A stretch of 64,000 nucleotides of DNA from Planctomycetota bacterium (lineage in GTDB: Bacteria > Planctomycetota > Planctomycetia > Planctomycetales > Planctomycetaceae), in contig JAFEBS010000031.1 in assembly GCA_018242525.1 (NCBI GenBank), forward strand, positions 61,340-125,339, in the 5' to 3' direction. The notes beneath the pieces were generated by a model. That model searched no databases, was not told where the DNA came from, and saw nothing but the letters and a program-made list of their open reading frames with translations. Position numbers and translations under genes: made by a program. Position 1 is the first letter of the stretch. Every line of letters begins with the position of its first letter. Shown one piece after another: positions 1 to 7,584 of this stretch.

Positions 1-82
1 CCAGCAGTACTGAAATGATCGCAATCACAACGAGCAACTCGACGAGCGTGAACCCGGAACGGGCAAGACGCGCACGTGACAT
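1..82 (-). CDS. DUF1559 / pseudopilin-like protein, N-terminal fragment
   Basis: Only the first 27 codons lie in the window; the rest runs off the left edge. The N-terminus has a short basic leader followed by G-FTLVELLVVIAII, the type IV prepilin/type II pseudopilin cleavage and methylation signature. Planctomycetes carry many such proteins with a DUF1559 body, of unknown but probably envelope-associated role. An AAGGA Shine-Dalgarno-like stretch lies just upstream of the ATG. The gene follows the small secreted protein at 230-724 in the same direction, an arrangement often seen for DUF1559 genes. The DUF1559 assignment is inferred, because the diagnostic C-terminal part is outside the window. 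Confidence 0.8.
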   Translation of the reverse strand, partial: MSRARLARSGFTLVELLVVIAIISVLL

Positions 83-133
83 GAATCCATCCTTTTAATA
101 AGGAGCGATTACGACGAATGAACCTGAAACGCA

Positions 134-162
134 GGGGGAGTGGTGTCCAACACCACTCCCCC
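134..162 (-). terminator. Perfect stem-loop between two minus-strand genes
   Basis: A 12-bp perfect inverted repeat (GGGGGAGTGGTG / CACCACTCCCCC) closes a loop of about 5 nt. It lies between the end of the secreted protein gene (230) and the start of the DUF1559 gene (82). There is no clear U-tract on either strand, so it may be an attenuating or processing hairpin and not a classical terminator. Confidence 0.45.
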
Positions 163-229
163 GTCAGGACATTTCAGCCTCGAAGCCGTTTGATCGGGGA
201 AAACCGCGAAAGTTTTCGTCCGGTCAAAT

Positions 230-724
230 CTAAGATCCCGATTCCGTTTCTGTTTGCGGGGCACCAAAAGCCCCCGAGACGATCGAGCCATCCGGGGTCA
301 CCACCGTCACGATGTCCCCCTGGTTGACATTCGGTACGGCAGCACCATTCAAGCGCAGGGTCGCACGTCCGTTCTTGACGATGCCCGTTCCCAGATCCGA
401 AGTGCTACTGCTCAATTGGAAAGTCACGGTTTGACCCTCCAGGCCTGTCAGTCCTTTGACTCCGATCGTCAGGCACGCTTTGGTGGTGGTTGCGGTCGCC
501 GTCGTAACGGTCACCACATTGCTTTCAGCATGGCCCCTGGCTGCACCTTGTGTCCCTGCAGGGTCGCCGACCAGCGCTGCCTCCGTGTCCGCTTCTGTCA
601 CGGTCTTCGTCGAGGAACGTCGCGAACTCTCCCGCCTGCCGGGTGCAGAGGCTTCGACAAAGCCCGCCCCCGCTACAACAGTCGCCAGTGCCACCAACAT
701 GCTCCGAACTGCAAATCGCTTCAT
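230..724 (-). CDS. Small secreted protein of unknown function
   Basis: 164 residues. I do not recognise a family. The N-terminus (MKRFAVRSMLVALATVVAGA) is a signal peptide, probably cleaved near residue 25-30. A Ser/Thr/Arg-rich low-complexity stretch follows to about residue 80. The C-terminal ~80 residues look like a compact beta domain with alternating hydrophobic residues, such as GLEGQTVTFQLSSS and NVNQGDIVTVVTPDGS. The ATG at 724 is preceded by AAAGGG; an upstream TTG at 742 is possible but that Shine-Dalgarno fits the ATG. It sits upstream of, and is codirectional with, the DUF1559 gene, so the two may be co-expressed. Confidence 0.7.
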   Translation of the reverse strand: MKRFAVRSMLVALATVVAGAGFVEASAPGRRESSRRSSTKTVTEADTEAALVGDPAGTQGAARGHAESNVVTVTTATATTTKACLTIGVKGLTGLEGQTVTFQLSSSTSDLGTGIVKNGRATLRLNGAAVPNVNQGDIVTVVTPDGSIVSGAFGAPQTETESGS

Positions 725-1036
725 GTCCACCCTTTCACGCAACTACCACGCGACCTCATCGTTGTTCTACACAGGCTGCCCGGCCCGAAAACAGCGGCGA
801 AGGACAACTTCGCCGACAGCGATGATCATCGAAACCCGTTTGACGACCGATGTGCCAAATGTGGGTCTTTGACGGAAGGCAGGGTACAACTCCACGATTC
901 GCGGAAGTATCGGTGTCAGGAGAATTCGACAAGGGGCACGTCAGCGCGGCGCTGACGAATTCTGAACGCCGCGCACGGGCCGTTCTTGCGTCGCGCCAAT
1001 GATCCGCAGCCATGCCACCCCGGTGCTGGGTCGGCA
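725..1036. other. Intergenic region without recognised gene
   Basis: This stretch separates the small secreted protein gene from the cytochrome terminator. It should contain the promoter of the 230-724 gene. Open frames here lack a ribosome-binding site and protein-like composition. I see no repeat or RNA gene. Confidence 0.5.
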
Positions 1037-1072
1037 GAAAACAAGAAGGCCAAGCAGTACTGCCTGGCCTTT
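1037..1072 (-). terminator. Rho-independent terminator of the multihaem cytochrome gene
   Basis: On the minus strand an AAGGCCAgGCAG/CTGCtTGGCCTT hairpin with a 2-nt loop and one mismatch is followed by CTTGTTTTC. It lies about 33 bp past the stop codon of the cytochrome gene, the right place for its terminator. Confidence 0.75.
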
Positions 1073-1104
1073 CGACCCGTAATTTCATCATCGACCAGGG
1101 TGAT

Positions 1105-2334
1105 TCAGTCGTCCAGCTTATGGAAAAACGGTTCCTTGGGTTGAGTCTTGTGGCAGACGGTACACGTATTGATCGTGCCTGCGTGACCCTGTTTTTGAAT
1201 CGCCTGCACGTTGTCCGCGGCGGTCACTGCCGGGCCGGTCGAATGTTGTGGCCCATGGCATGCCGCACAGTAGACGCCGCCATGACCTCGTGAATCCTTA
1301 TACAGTTTGCCTGGCTCTTCAAACTGGAAATTCGGCTTGCGCTTTTGATGGCAGCTTCCACAGGTTGGCTCGTCAACCCAGGGGCGGCGAGTTGGATTGG
1401 CCACGGCCGTCATGTCGCCATGGCAGTCCGTGCAGACGATTCCCTTGGAGAAGTGATTGTCGCGCTGGCAATTGGTGTCGGTGCCGGGGTGACACGCGTA
1501 ACAGGTATTACCAATGGAGGCCACCGACGCCATCCGTGAAGCGTGCGCACCGTGCATGGCATGGGACATCGTTTTGACACCCGCAACCCCGTTGGTTCCA
1601 AGGGCGGCGTCAGCATGGCAGGAAGCACACAAGACCGGTTTGGATGCCTCCAGCTTCGTGCCGTGCAACGTGTCGTGCTTGCGGAGGATGTCTGTGGCGA
1701 CGCTGATACCGGGTGTCGTGTGACACAAGTTGCAGTTGATCTCCCACGAAACAGGAATCACGGCGGACGTCGTCGCCATGAATGCGTTTTTGGCATAGAC
1801 GTCAATCTTGGACAGCTGAAACGGATTGATCTTTCCTTTGTCATCTTTCGGTGTGATCGGGATCCCGAGCGCGGCCCAGTCGCCATTTCCAGTCGTCTTC
1901 ATCGATCCCTTCAGCGATGTACCTGCGAGTCCCACGTTCGGCTTCAGAGCCACGCCAAACAGCGCCTTCGAGTTCGTCCAGAAATTCGTCTTGTTTGCGG
2001 AGGACGTGTTTCCGGGGATCGAATACCGAACGTCGACACCAGATGTCACGATTCGCGGTTCTTCGCCGCTACGGTCAATGACCTGCGCTCGCATGGTATT
2101 GTAGGGAGGAAGAATGCACATTTCCGAAAAGTCGTCGTTCATGCAGTGCATCCCCAGCAGACTGTAGCCGAAGACGACATACTTGCTGGTCGCCGCGGTT
2201 TTGGCAGGTGGCGGTGGTGCGCCGTCCGCAGAGGGGATCGGTTGGTACGCGATCAGCAGCGCCAACCATCCAGACCAGCAGCCTACACCCGCAACGATCC
2301 ACCAGCGATTCGGCGAACGAACAAGCTTGGACAT
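1105..2334 (-). CDS. Seven-haem c-type cytochrome, exported
   Basis: 409 residues with an N-terminal signal/anchor segment (about residues 11-30) followed by a Pro-rich linker. Seven CXXCH motifs are present in the C-terminal half: CNLCH, CASCH, CYACH, CTDCH, CGSCH, CAACH and CTVCH. Each should bind a covalent haem c, so the protein is a periplasmic or membrane-anchored electron carrier or reductase subunit. The N-terminal ~190 residues carry no haem motif and may form a substrate-binding or structural domain. AAAGGGG lies a few bases upstream of the ATG. The gene stands alone, with its own terminator downstream and no oxidoreductase partner in view, so its redox partner is unknown. Confidence 0.85.
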   Translation of the reverse strand: MSKLVRSPNRWWIVAGVGCWSGWLALLIAYQPIPSADGAPPPPAKTAATSKYVVFGYSLLGMHCMNDDFSEMCILPPYNTMRAQVIDRSGEEPRIVTSGVDVRYSIPGNTSSANKTNFWTNSKALFGVALKPNVGLAGTSLKGSMKTTGNGDWAALGIPITPKDDKGKINPFQLSKIDVYAKNAFMATTSAVIPVSWEINCNLCHTTPGISVATDILRKHDTLHGTKLEASKPVLCASCHADAALGTNGVAGVKTMSHAMHGAHASRMASVASIGNTCYACHPGTDTNCQRDNHFSKGIVCTDCHGDMTAVANPTRRPWVDEPTCGSCHQKRKPNFQFEEPGKLYKDSRGHGGVYCAACHGPQHSTGPAVTAADNVQAIQKQGHAGTINTCTVCHKTQPKEPFFHKLDD

Positions 2335-3134
2335 GACGACCCCTTTAATCCTGAAGCGACGAGCAACGGCAGGTGCCGTTGGTGGTTGGAGTTATCCAAA
2401 GGAGGAATCCTACGAAAGTCGCTGCGAGTCGGATGTAGGTCTAAGGCGAAATCGAAACTCCATTTGTAGTCGCAGCGCTGACAGGGTTGTCACGGACGTA
2501 CTCAGACGAACCAGATGCTTTTCAGCGTCAATTGCCGATGGTGTGATTCGAAACGGCCAATGACACGGCCACCAACACAACGACATTCATTTGACTGAGT
2601 TTTCCAGTCGTTCGTTTTCCAACTCCATCAGACGCGCCTGGTGCTCGTCCGTCAGGTCTGCTTCCCGAGACTCGCCCCTGTTTTCATGCAGAACTCAGGT
2701 GATGTGTCCCTCACGTCAGACGGCGGCTGTGCCGCCCAAAGACGTACATGCGCCAAACTGGGGGCTCGAAGACTCGACCCCAGCCACACCGCTGTTTCCC
2801 CATGGTGCAGCTCTTTTCTCTGGCCAAACCGAGGCCCGTCTTGACACAAGTGGACGGCCTGCCTAGATTCCCGAGCCGAGATTGTGTTTTGTCCATCGTT
2901 CCCGGTTGATGTCTCGTCGGCCGGACACGAAGTCATTGCAGAATGATTGCGGCGAAGCGAATGATTGTGCCGACAGTTGGATTTGCATGCGGCGGATGCG
3001 CAGGTCTTCACTCGACAGGATGTCCGGTGAAACTGGCGAATGCAGCGTGTGACTCGATCGTCGAGACTGTTGGCGAATGTGTTGTCACAACTTGAGTGCC
3101 CTGCGGCCACGCTCGGATGCGAAAGGAATCGCAG
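2335..3134. other. 800-bp divergent intergenic region
   Basis: It separates the minus-strand cytochrome from the plus-strand aminotransferase and must hold both promoters. No full-length gene is supported. A 35-codon minus-strand open stretch ending at 2587 has an acidic, helical composition but no start codon or ribosome-binding site, so it may be a decayed gene end. Confidence 0.45.
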
Positions 3135-4325
3135 ATGACGTTTATCGTACCCCTCAATGCGGCTGCGGACCGACCGGTCCCGTTCATTGATCTGGTTCCC
3201 CAGTTCCAATCGATGTCGGCCGAAATCATGGCGGCGGTCGAGCGGGTGTTTGCCGAACAGAAATTCATCCTGGGTGATGAAGTGGTCGCCCTGGAGGAAG
3301 AAATTGCCTCCTACTGCGATTCACGTTTTGCCGTCGGCTGCAATTCGGGGACGGACGCCCTGATCATCGCGCTGCAGGCACTGGACATCGGCGAAGGAGA
3401 CGAAGTCATTACGACCCCGTTCTCGTTCTTCGCCACCGCCAGTTCCATCTGCCGTGCCGGTGCCACGCCTGTGTTTGTCGACATCGACCCGGCCACGTTC
3501 AACATGGACGTCGACGCCATCGAAGACGCGATTACTCCGCACACCAGGGCGATCATGCCCGTGCATCTGTTCGGCCAGTGCTGCGACATGGAACCGCTGT
3601 GGCGGCTGTGTCAGAAGTACAAGCTGCACATCATCGAAGATGCCTGCCAGGCGATTGGTGCCGAATACCAGGGACGCCGGGCCGGTGTGCTGGGAACGGT
3701 CGGCTGCTTCAGCTTCTTCCCCACGAAAAACCTGGGGGGAGCGGGCGATGGCGGGATGATGACCACCGATGATCCCGAACTGCTCGCCAAACTGAAACGG
3801 TTGCGGGTCCACGGCGATGTCGGCCAGTACGAACATCTGGAACTGGGGATGAACAGCCGCCTGGACGCACTGCAGGCGGCCGTCTTGCGCGTCAAGCTGC
3901 GGAAACTGGAAGACTGGTCCGCAGCCCGCCAGGCGAACGCTCAACGGTATGGCGAAATGTTCGAACAGGCGGGGATCCTGGATTCGATCACGCTGCCCAC
4001 CGTGCAGGACGACAATCGACACGTCTACAATCAGTACTGCATTCGCGTCAAACATGGCCTTCGTGACCACGTGATGCAGCAACTGCGAGCCGCGAAAATC
4101 GGTTGTGCCGTCTATTATCCGAAGCCGTTGCACCTGCAAACCTGCTTCAAGCACCTGGGCTACGAACTGGGCCAGTTCCCCGAGGCCGAAGCCGCCTCGA
4201 AGGATATCCTGGCGCTGCCCAGCTACCCCGAATTGCCCGCCGCCGACCAGCATCGGGTCGTCGATTGCCTGGTCAACATCTGCCGCGAAATGCGTCAGAC
4301 GCAACCCGTCCGACGGGCCGCATGA
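3135..4325 (+). CDS. DegT/DnrJ/EryC1/StrS-family aminotransferase
   Basis: 396 residues. This is a PLP-dependent enzyme family that transaminates keto groups on nucleotide-linked sugars during polysaccharide or surface-glycan synthesis. Family hallmarks include VGCNSGTDALIIAL near residue 70, the VHLFGQ and EDACQAIGA segments, and SFFPTKNLG, whose Lys198 should be the PLP-binding lysine. GDGGMMTT and the C-terminal YYPKPLHLQ segment also fit. The length is normal. The ATG at 3135 is chosen because AAAGGA precedes it; an upstream in-frame ATG lacks such a site. No glycosyltransferases are adjacent, so the sugar substrate is unknown. Confidence 0.92.
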   Translation: MTFIVPLNAAADRPVPFIDLVPQFQSMSAEIMAAVERVFAEQKFILGDEVVALEEEIASYCDSRFAVGCNSGTDALIIALQALDIGEGDEVITTPFSFFATASSICRAGATPVFVDIDPATFNMDVDAIEDAITPHTRAIMPVHLFGQCCDMEPLWRLCQKYKLHIIEDACQAIGAEYQGRRAGVLGTVGCFSFFPTKNLGGAGDGGMMTTDDPELLAKLKRLRVHGDVGQYEHLELGMNSRLDALQAAVLRVKLRKLEDWSAARQANAQRYGEMFEQAGILDSITLPTVQDDNRHVYNQYCIRVKHGLRDHVMQQLRAAKIGCAVYYPKPLHLQTCFKHLGYELGQFPEAEAASKDILALPSYPELPAADQHRVVDCLVNICREMRQTQPVRRAA

Positions 4326-4338
4326 AAGCGGCCTTCGC

Positions 4339-4467
4339 AAGGTAGCCCTGTCGCTCCGAGACAGGGAGCGCGATGGGGAGAAACGCGTCGAAGCCGATTC
4401 GGCGGGGAGTGGTTTGAGGGGTCTGTCTGTCATCTCGCTCCCTGTCTCGGAGCGACAGGGCTACCTT
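4339..4467. repeat. Inverted repeat with palindromic arms (family A)
   Basis: Two 32-nt perfect inverted arms (4339-4370 and 4436-4467) enclose 65 bp. Each arm is itself a hairpin, with CCCTGTC and GACAGGG closing a 7-nt loop. This nested symmetry is typical of REP/BIME-type intergenic elements and may also act as a bidirectional transcript end after the aminotransferase gene. Confidence 0.85.
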
Positions 4468-4670
4468 CGCGAGGGCAGCCGGGGCGGAATAGGTTGCCCA
4501 GCCTTCGTATTCGGCAAAGAGCTCAAGATCGTTATCACGTGACGTCGATAACGTTCCCAGCGGGTGGGACGAACCGTTGCGCTCCTCCCGCGCACGTAGA
4601 CGGGCTTTGCTCACCAAAAGGGGGCCGACCCGTGCCACAGGGATCTGATTTGAGTTGAAACCGCAGTGGT

Positions 4671-4756
4671 GCCCAACAAAGGGGTCAGACCCCTTTCCAT
4701 AGCGGGTGTGTTGATCGGAAGTCCAACCGATTAGGGGTCAGACCCCTTTGTTGGGC
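4671..4756. repeat. Inverted repeat built on AGGGGTCAGACCCCT (family B)
   Basis: Two perfect 24-nt inverted arms at 4671-4694 and 4733-4756 enclose 38 bp. Each arm contains the near-perfect palindrome AGGGGTCAGACCCCT. Related, more diverged copies lie at 53093-53195 and 53440-53530, so this is a dispersed family. Confidence 0.85.
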
Positions 4757-4783
4757 AAAGCGATGCGGATGAGGAACGTTGAC

Positions 4784-5218
4784 ATGGGGACGGTTGCACC
4801 GACCGGGACTGTTCAATCCAAACTGTTACCGCGCTTACGTCTGGTCGTGATCTTGTCCGTCATTGGGCTGGCCGGATGGGGTGCTTCGCACTGGGCCAGC
4901 CGCCCGGACGAACCCATGAAGTCGATTGAGGATGACGATCTCGACTCGCTCATCCTTCAGGAAGTCACCGAAACCGCCAGTCCGCCGAACCGCGTGGCCA
5001 CGGCCAGTTTCACGAATGTGGTGACCGCCGACCACCGCGAGGCAGACGATGCCGGACCAGCCATCCTGCAAGCCCGGTTTGCAACGGAATCTCGTCCGAT
5101 CTCCAATCCGTCCGTGTGGTTGACCGGAACGATCGAAATTGATTCCAGCCCTGCAGACGTCACAGGCCCGGCCAACCCGGCGATCCCACACCAAGACCAA
5201 CCATTCACCACGAAATAG
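4784..5218 (+). CDS. Small single-pass membrane protein of unknown function
   Basis: 144 residues. A single hydrophobic segment (about residues 18-37) follows a short basic N-terminus, which fits a signal anchor with the remaining ~105 residues outside the cytoplasm. The rest is acidic and Ser/Thr/Pro-rich with no domain I recognise. The ATG at 4784 has GAGGA about 8 nt upstream. The gene ends 21 bp before the ExeA-like ATPase and is almost certainly cotranscribed with it, so it may be that ATPase's membrane or periplasmic partner. That role is an inference from position only. Confidence 0.7.
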   Translation: MGTVAPTGTVQSKLLPRLRLVVILSVIGLAGWGASHWASRPDEPMKSIEDDDLDSLILQEVTETASPPNRVATASFTNVVTADHREADDAGPAILQARFATESRPISNPSVWLTGTIEIDSSPADVTGPANPAIPHQDQPFTTK

Positions 5219-5239
5219 TCCCATTCGGGTGAGGATGCC

Positions 5240-6061
5240 ATGTACGAAAACCATTGGGGATTGAAGCGAACTCCGTTCCGCAATGACCAAAGTCCGGAAA
5301 CGTATTTCTCCAGCAGCAGCCATCAAAGTGCGCTGCTGAAACTGCGGTTTCTGGTGGAACATCGGCGCGGCGCGGGATTGCTGGTGGGCCCCAGCGGTGC
5401 CGGCAAGACACGGTTGCTGCAGGCGCTGTTGCCTGAGACAGGGCTGAGTGCGGCACCGGTGGTCAGGATCGTTTATCCGTTGCTGTCGCCTGTGGAGTTG
5501 TTGAGTTTCATTGTGACGGAGTTGGGGGCAGAGCAGTCTGCATTTGCCGGACCGTCGATGGATCTGCTGCTCAGGCAAATGGTCGAGCGGTTGCGTCAGC
5601 TGGTGGCCGAGGGGACTCCGGCCGTCATCCTGATCGATGATGCTCATGCGATTACCGATCGACTGGTGTTGCAGTCCCTGCATCTGCTGTTGAACCTGCA
5701 GCAGCATCCGGGCGTGGAATTCACCATGATCCTGGCCGGTCAGCCGGATCTGGTCACCACGACCAGGCGACTGCCGCAACTGGATGATCGCATCTCGATC
5801 CCGTGCGTGCTGACAGCGATGTCGGCGGCCGAATCCGCGGGCTACATCGAGCACCGGTTGCAGGCGGCCGGCGCGACCGAGCCGATCTTCAGTCGTGCGG
5901 CCCTGCAGGCCGTCCATGAATTGTCGGGCGGATTGCCACGGCGAATCAATCGCCTGTGCGACTTTGCCTTGCTGGTCGGGTATGCCGAGCGACTCGGTTT
6001 GATCGACGCGCCGCACATCGAAGGCGTGTCGGCGGAACTGAGCCTGTCCCGCGCGGCGTGA
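5240..6061 (+). CDS. ExeA-like AAA+ ATPase
   Basis: 273 residues with a Walker A motif GPSGAGKT at residues 50-57, a Walker B VILIDDAH, and the N-terminal Y-x4-GL-x3-PF pattern of the ExeA/GspA-type ATPases. Those proteins are linked to assembly of type II secretion secretins through peptidoglycan, and relatives occur in exopolysaccharide loci. This copy is short: it has the ATPase and lid region but no C-terminal peptidoglycan-binding domain. GTGAGGA precedes the ATG. It follows the membrane protein by 21 bp. No secretin or other Gsp gene lies nearby, so its target system is unknown. Confidence 0.85.
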   Translation: MYENHWGLKRTPFRNDQSPETYFSSSSHQSALLKLRFLVEHRRGAGLLVGPSGAGKTRLLQALLPETGLSAAPVVRIVYPLLSPVELLSFIVTELGAEQSAFAGPSMDLLLRQMVERLRQLVAEGTPAVILIDDAHAITDRLVLQSLHLLLNLQQHPGVEFTMILAGQPDLVTTTRRLPQLDDRISIPCVLTAMSAAESAGYIEHRLQAAGATEPIFSRAALQAVHELSGGLPRRINRLCDFALLVGYAERLGLIDAPHIEGVSAELSLSRAA

Positions 6062-6495
6062 CAGACGGATGAGAATTCCCGATCAGCCGTGACGCATGTC
6101 TTGCCGGTGGCATTGGATTGATCCGTGTGAAAGCCGTGAAGATCCGTGGCGAATCAGCCGGGCACGAGAGTTGACAGGCCTTTGCAAACGGACTGGTAAA
6201 GCAACACGCCGGTTCCTCGGGGACGACTGAGATGACACCGCGGCTAGCGCCTTGCGGCTCACAAGGTCTGACACTTCGAGCAGAAAAGTCCGAGGTCTGA
6301 CGGCACCCGGCTCACCTGTTGGTGGTATTGGCGACCGTGGAGATTCCCGCCTTGGGCGAGGTCCCAGATGACCGGTTTCGGCCGGCGGCGAATGATTGCA
6401 AAAATGACATTCTCCTGCGTCTGGGAAGACGTCCGTCCCAGAAATCGGCAGAATGGTGGCGCGAGACATCTGCCCTCCATTCTAAAGGCTTCATC
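6062..6495. other. Intergenic region with a diverged family C repeat copy
   Basis: No gene is supported here. Positions 6238-6264 (CGGCTAGCGCCTTGCGGCTC and flanks) match, with one mismatch in the core, the right arm of the large inverted repeat at 45654-45681. The region should also carry the promoter of the esterase at 6496. Confidence 0.55.
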
Positions 6496-7401
6496 ATGAA
6501 ACACGTTGTCTTTCTCTCGTTCATGGTTCTCGTCGCGGCCGTGCAGGCTGCGGATCCCAAGCCTCAGATTGCCCCGACTCAGGCAAACGTTTCCTATGGC
6601 CCGGATGCCCGGAACGTCCTCGATTTCTGGAAGGCCCCGGGTGACGGTCCGCGTCCGCTGCTGGTCTACATTCATGGAGGCGGCTGGACAGGCGGTGACA
6701 AGAAGCGTGATACCTCGGCGTATCAGCCGTTCCTCGACAAGGGAATCTCGTGTGCGGCGATCAACTATCGGCTGTCAGGCGATCATCCACTGCCGGCACC
6801 CGTCCATGACGCTGCGCGGGCCATCCAGTTCCTGCGGACGAAGGCGGCCGAATGGAACATCGACACGAAGCATATCGCGCTCACGGGTGGCAGTGCCGGG
6901 GCCTGCACGTCCATGTGGTTGCTGCTGCATGATGACCTGGCGGATCCGAAGTCGGCCGATCCGGTACTGCGCGAATCGACGCGCGTTTGTGCAGCGGCGG
7001 TGCAAGCCGGGCAGACCTCCATCGATCCGAAGGTGATCGAAGGCTGGCTCGGTCCGAATGTGCTCAAGCACCGCATGATCAACATGGCTGTCGGCGAAGC
7101 GACGATGGAGGACGCTTTGAAGAACTACGACAAGCATCACGATCTGTACGTCGAGTTTTCGCCGTACAACCATGTGGACAAGCAGGATCCACCGCTGTTG
7201 ATGACATACGGCGGTGACATGACGCTGCCCTCCAAGGACGCGGGGCACGGGATTCATCACCCGGTGTACGGAGTCAAGCTGAAGGAGAAGTCTGACAGCG
7301 TCGGCCACGAATGCCACCTGCTGATTCCGGGGACGTCCAAGTCTGACAAGTACGCCAGCGCCAATGAATTTCTGTTCGCAAAACTGCTGGCGAAGGACTG
7401 A
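6496..7401 (+). CDS. Secreted alpha/beta-hydrolase (esterase/lipase, BD-FAE/HSL-like)
   Basis: 301 residues with a signal peptide ending near AVQAA (about residue 19). The oxyanion-hole motif HGGGW starts at His60 and the nucleophile elbow is GGSAG with Ser133. A late His in GHECHL probably completes the triad. This layout is that of carboxylesterase/hormone-sensitive-lipase-type hydrolases acting outside the cytoplasm on ester-linked substrates, possibly acetylated polysaccharides. The ATG at 6496 is chosen because it starts directly at the signal peptide. The gene stands alone, with 183 bp to the channel gene downstream. Confidence 0.88.
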   Translation: MKHVVFLSFMVLVAAVQAADPKPQIAPTQANVSYGPDARNVLDFWKAPGDGPRPLLVYIHGGGWTGGDKKRDTSAYQPFLDKGISCAAINYRLSGDHPLPAPVHDAARAIQFLRTKAAEWNIDTKHIALTGGSAGACTSMWLLLHDDLADPKSADPVLRESTRVCAAAVQAGQTSIDPKVIEGWLGPNVLKHRMINMAVGEATMEDALKNYDKHHDLYVEFSPYNHVDKQDPPLLMTYGGDMTLPSKDAGHGIHHPVYGVKLKEKSDSVGHECHLLIPGTSKSDKYASANEFLFAKLLAKD

Positions 7402-7584
7402 CGGAAACAATTCTGCCAACGTGACAATCGATTGACGATGAACTGCTGCCCGGCTGGCAGGAATTCATTCGTCAGAAGATATGGATTGGTCCGAATTCCC
7501 GACAAAAGTCCGAACTGCACTTCAATCTGGCCGTGATTGCGCAACAATGGGTCGATGGGCACGGTAGATCATGGAGGATTTGAA

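Noticed and set aside
2587..2694. A 35-codon minus-strand stretch with an acidic helical product ending ELENERLENSVK
   Set aside because: It looks coding but has no start codon or ribosome-binding site and a stop directly upstream; at most it is a decayed gene end.
2755..2800. A GGGGCTCGAAGACTCGACCCC stretch that resembles a tRNA T-arm at first glance
   Set aside because: No acceptor stem, D-arm or anticodon arm can be drawn around it.
2591..2866. A 91-codon plus-strand frame in the gap before the aminotransferase
   Set aside because: It lacks a ribosome-binding site, and its composition resembles random translation.
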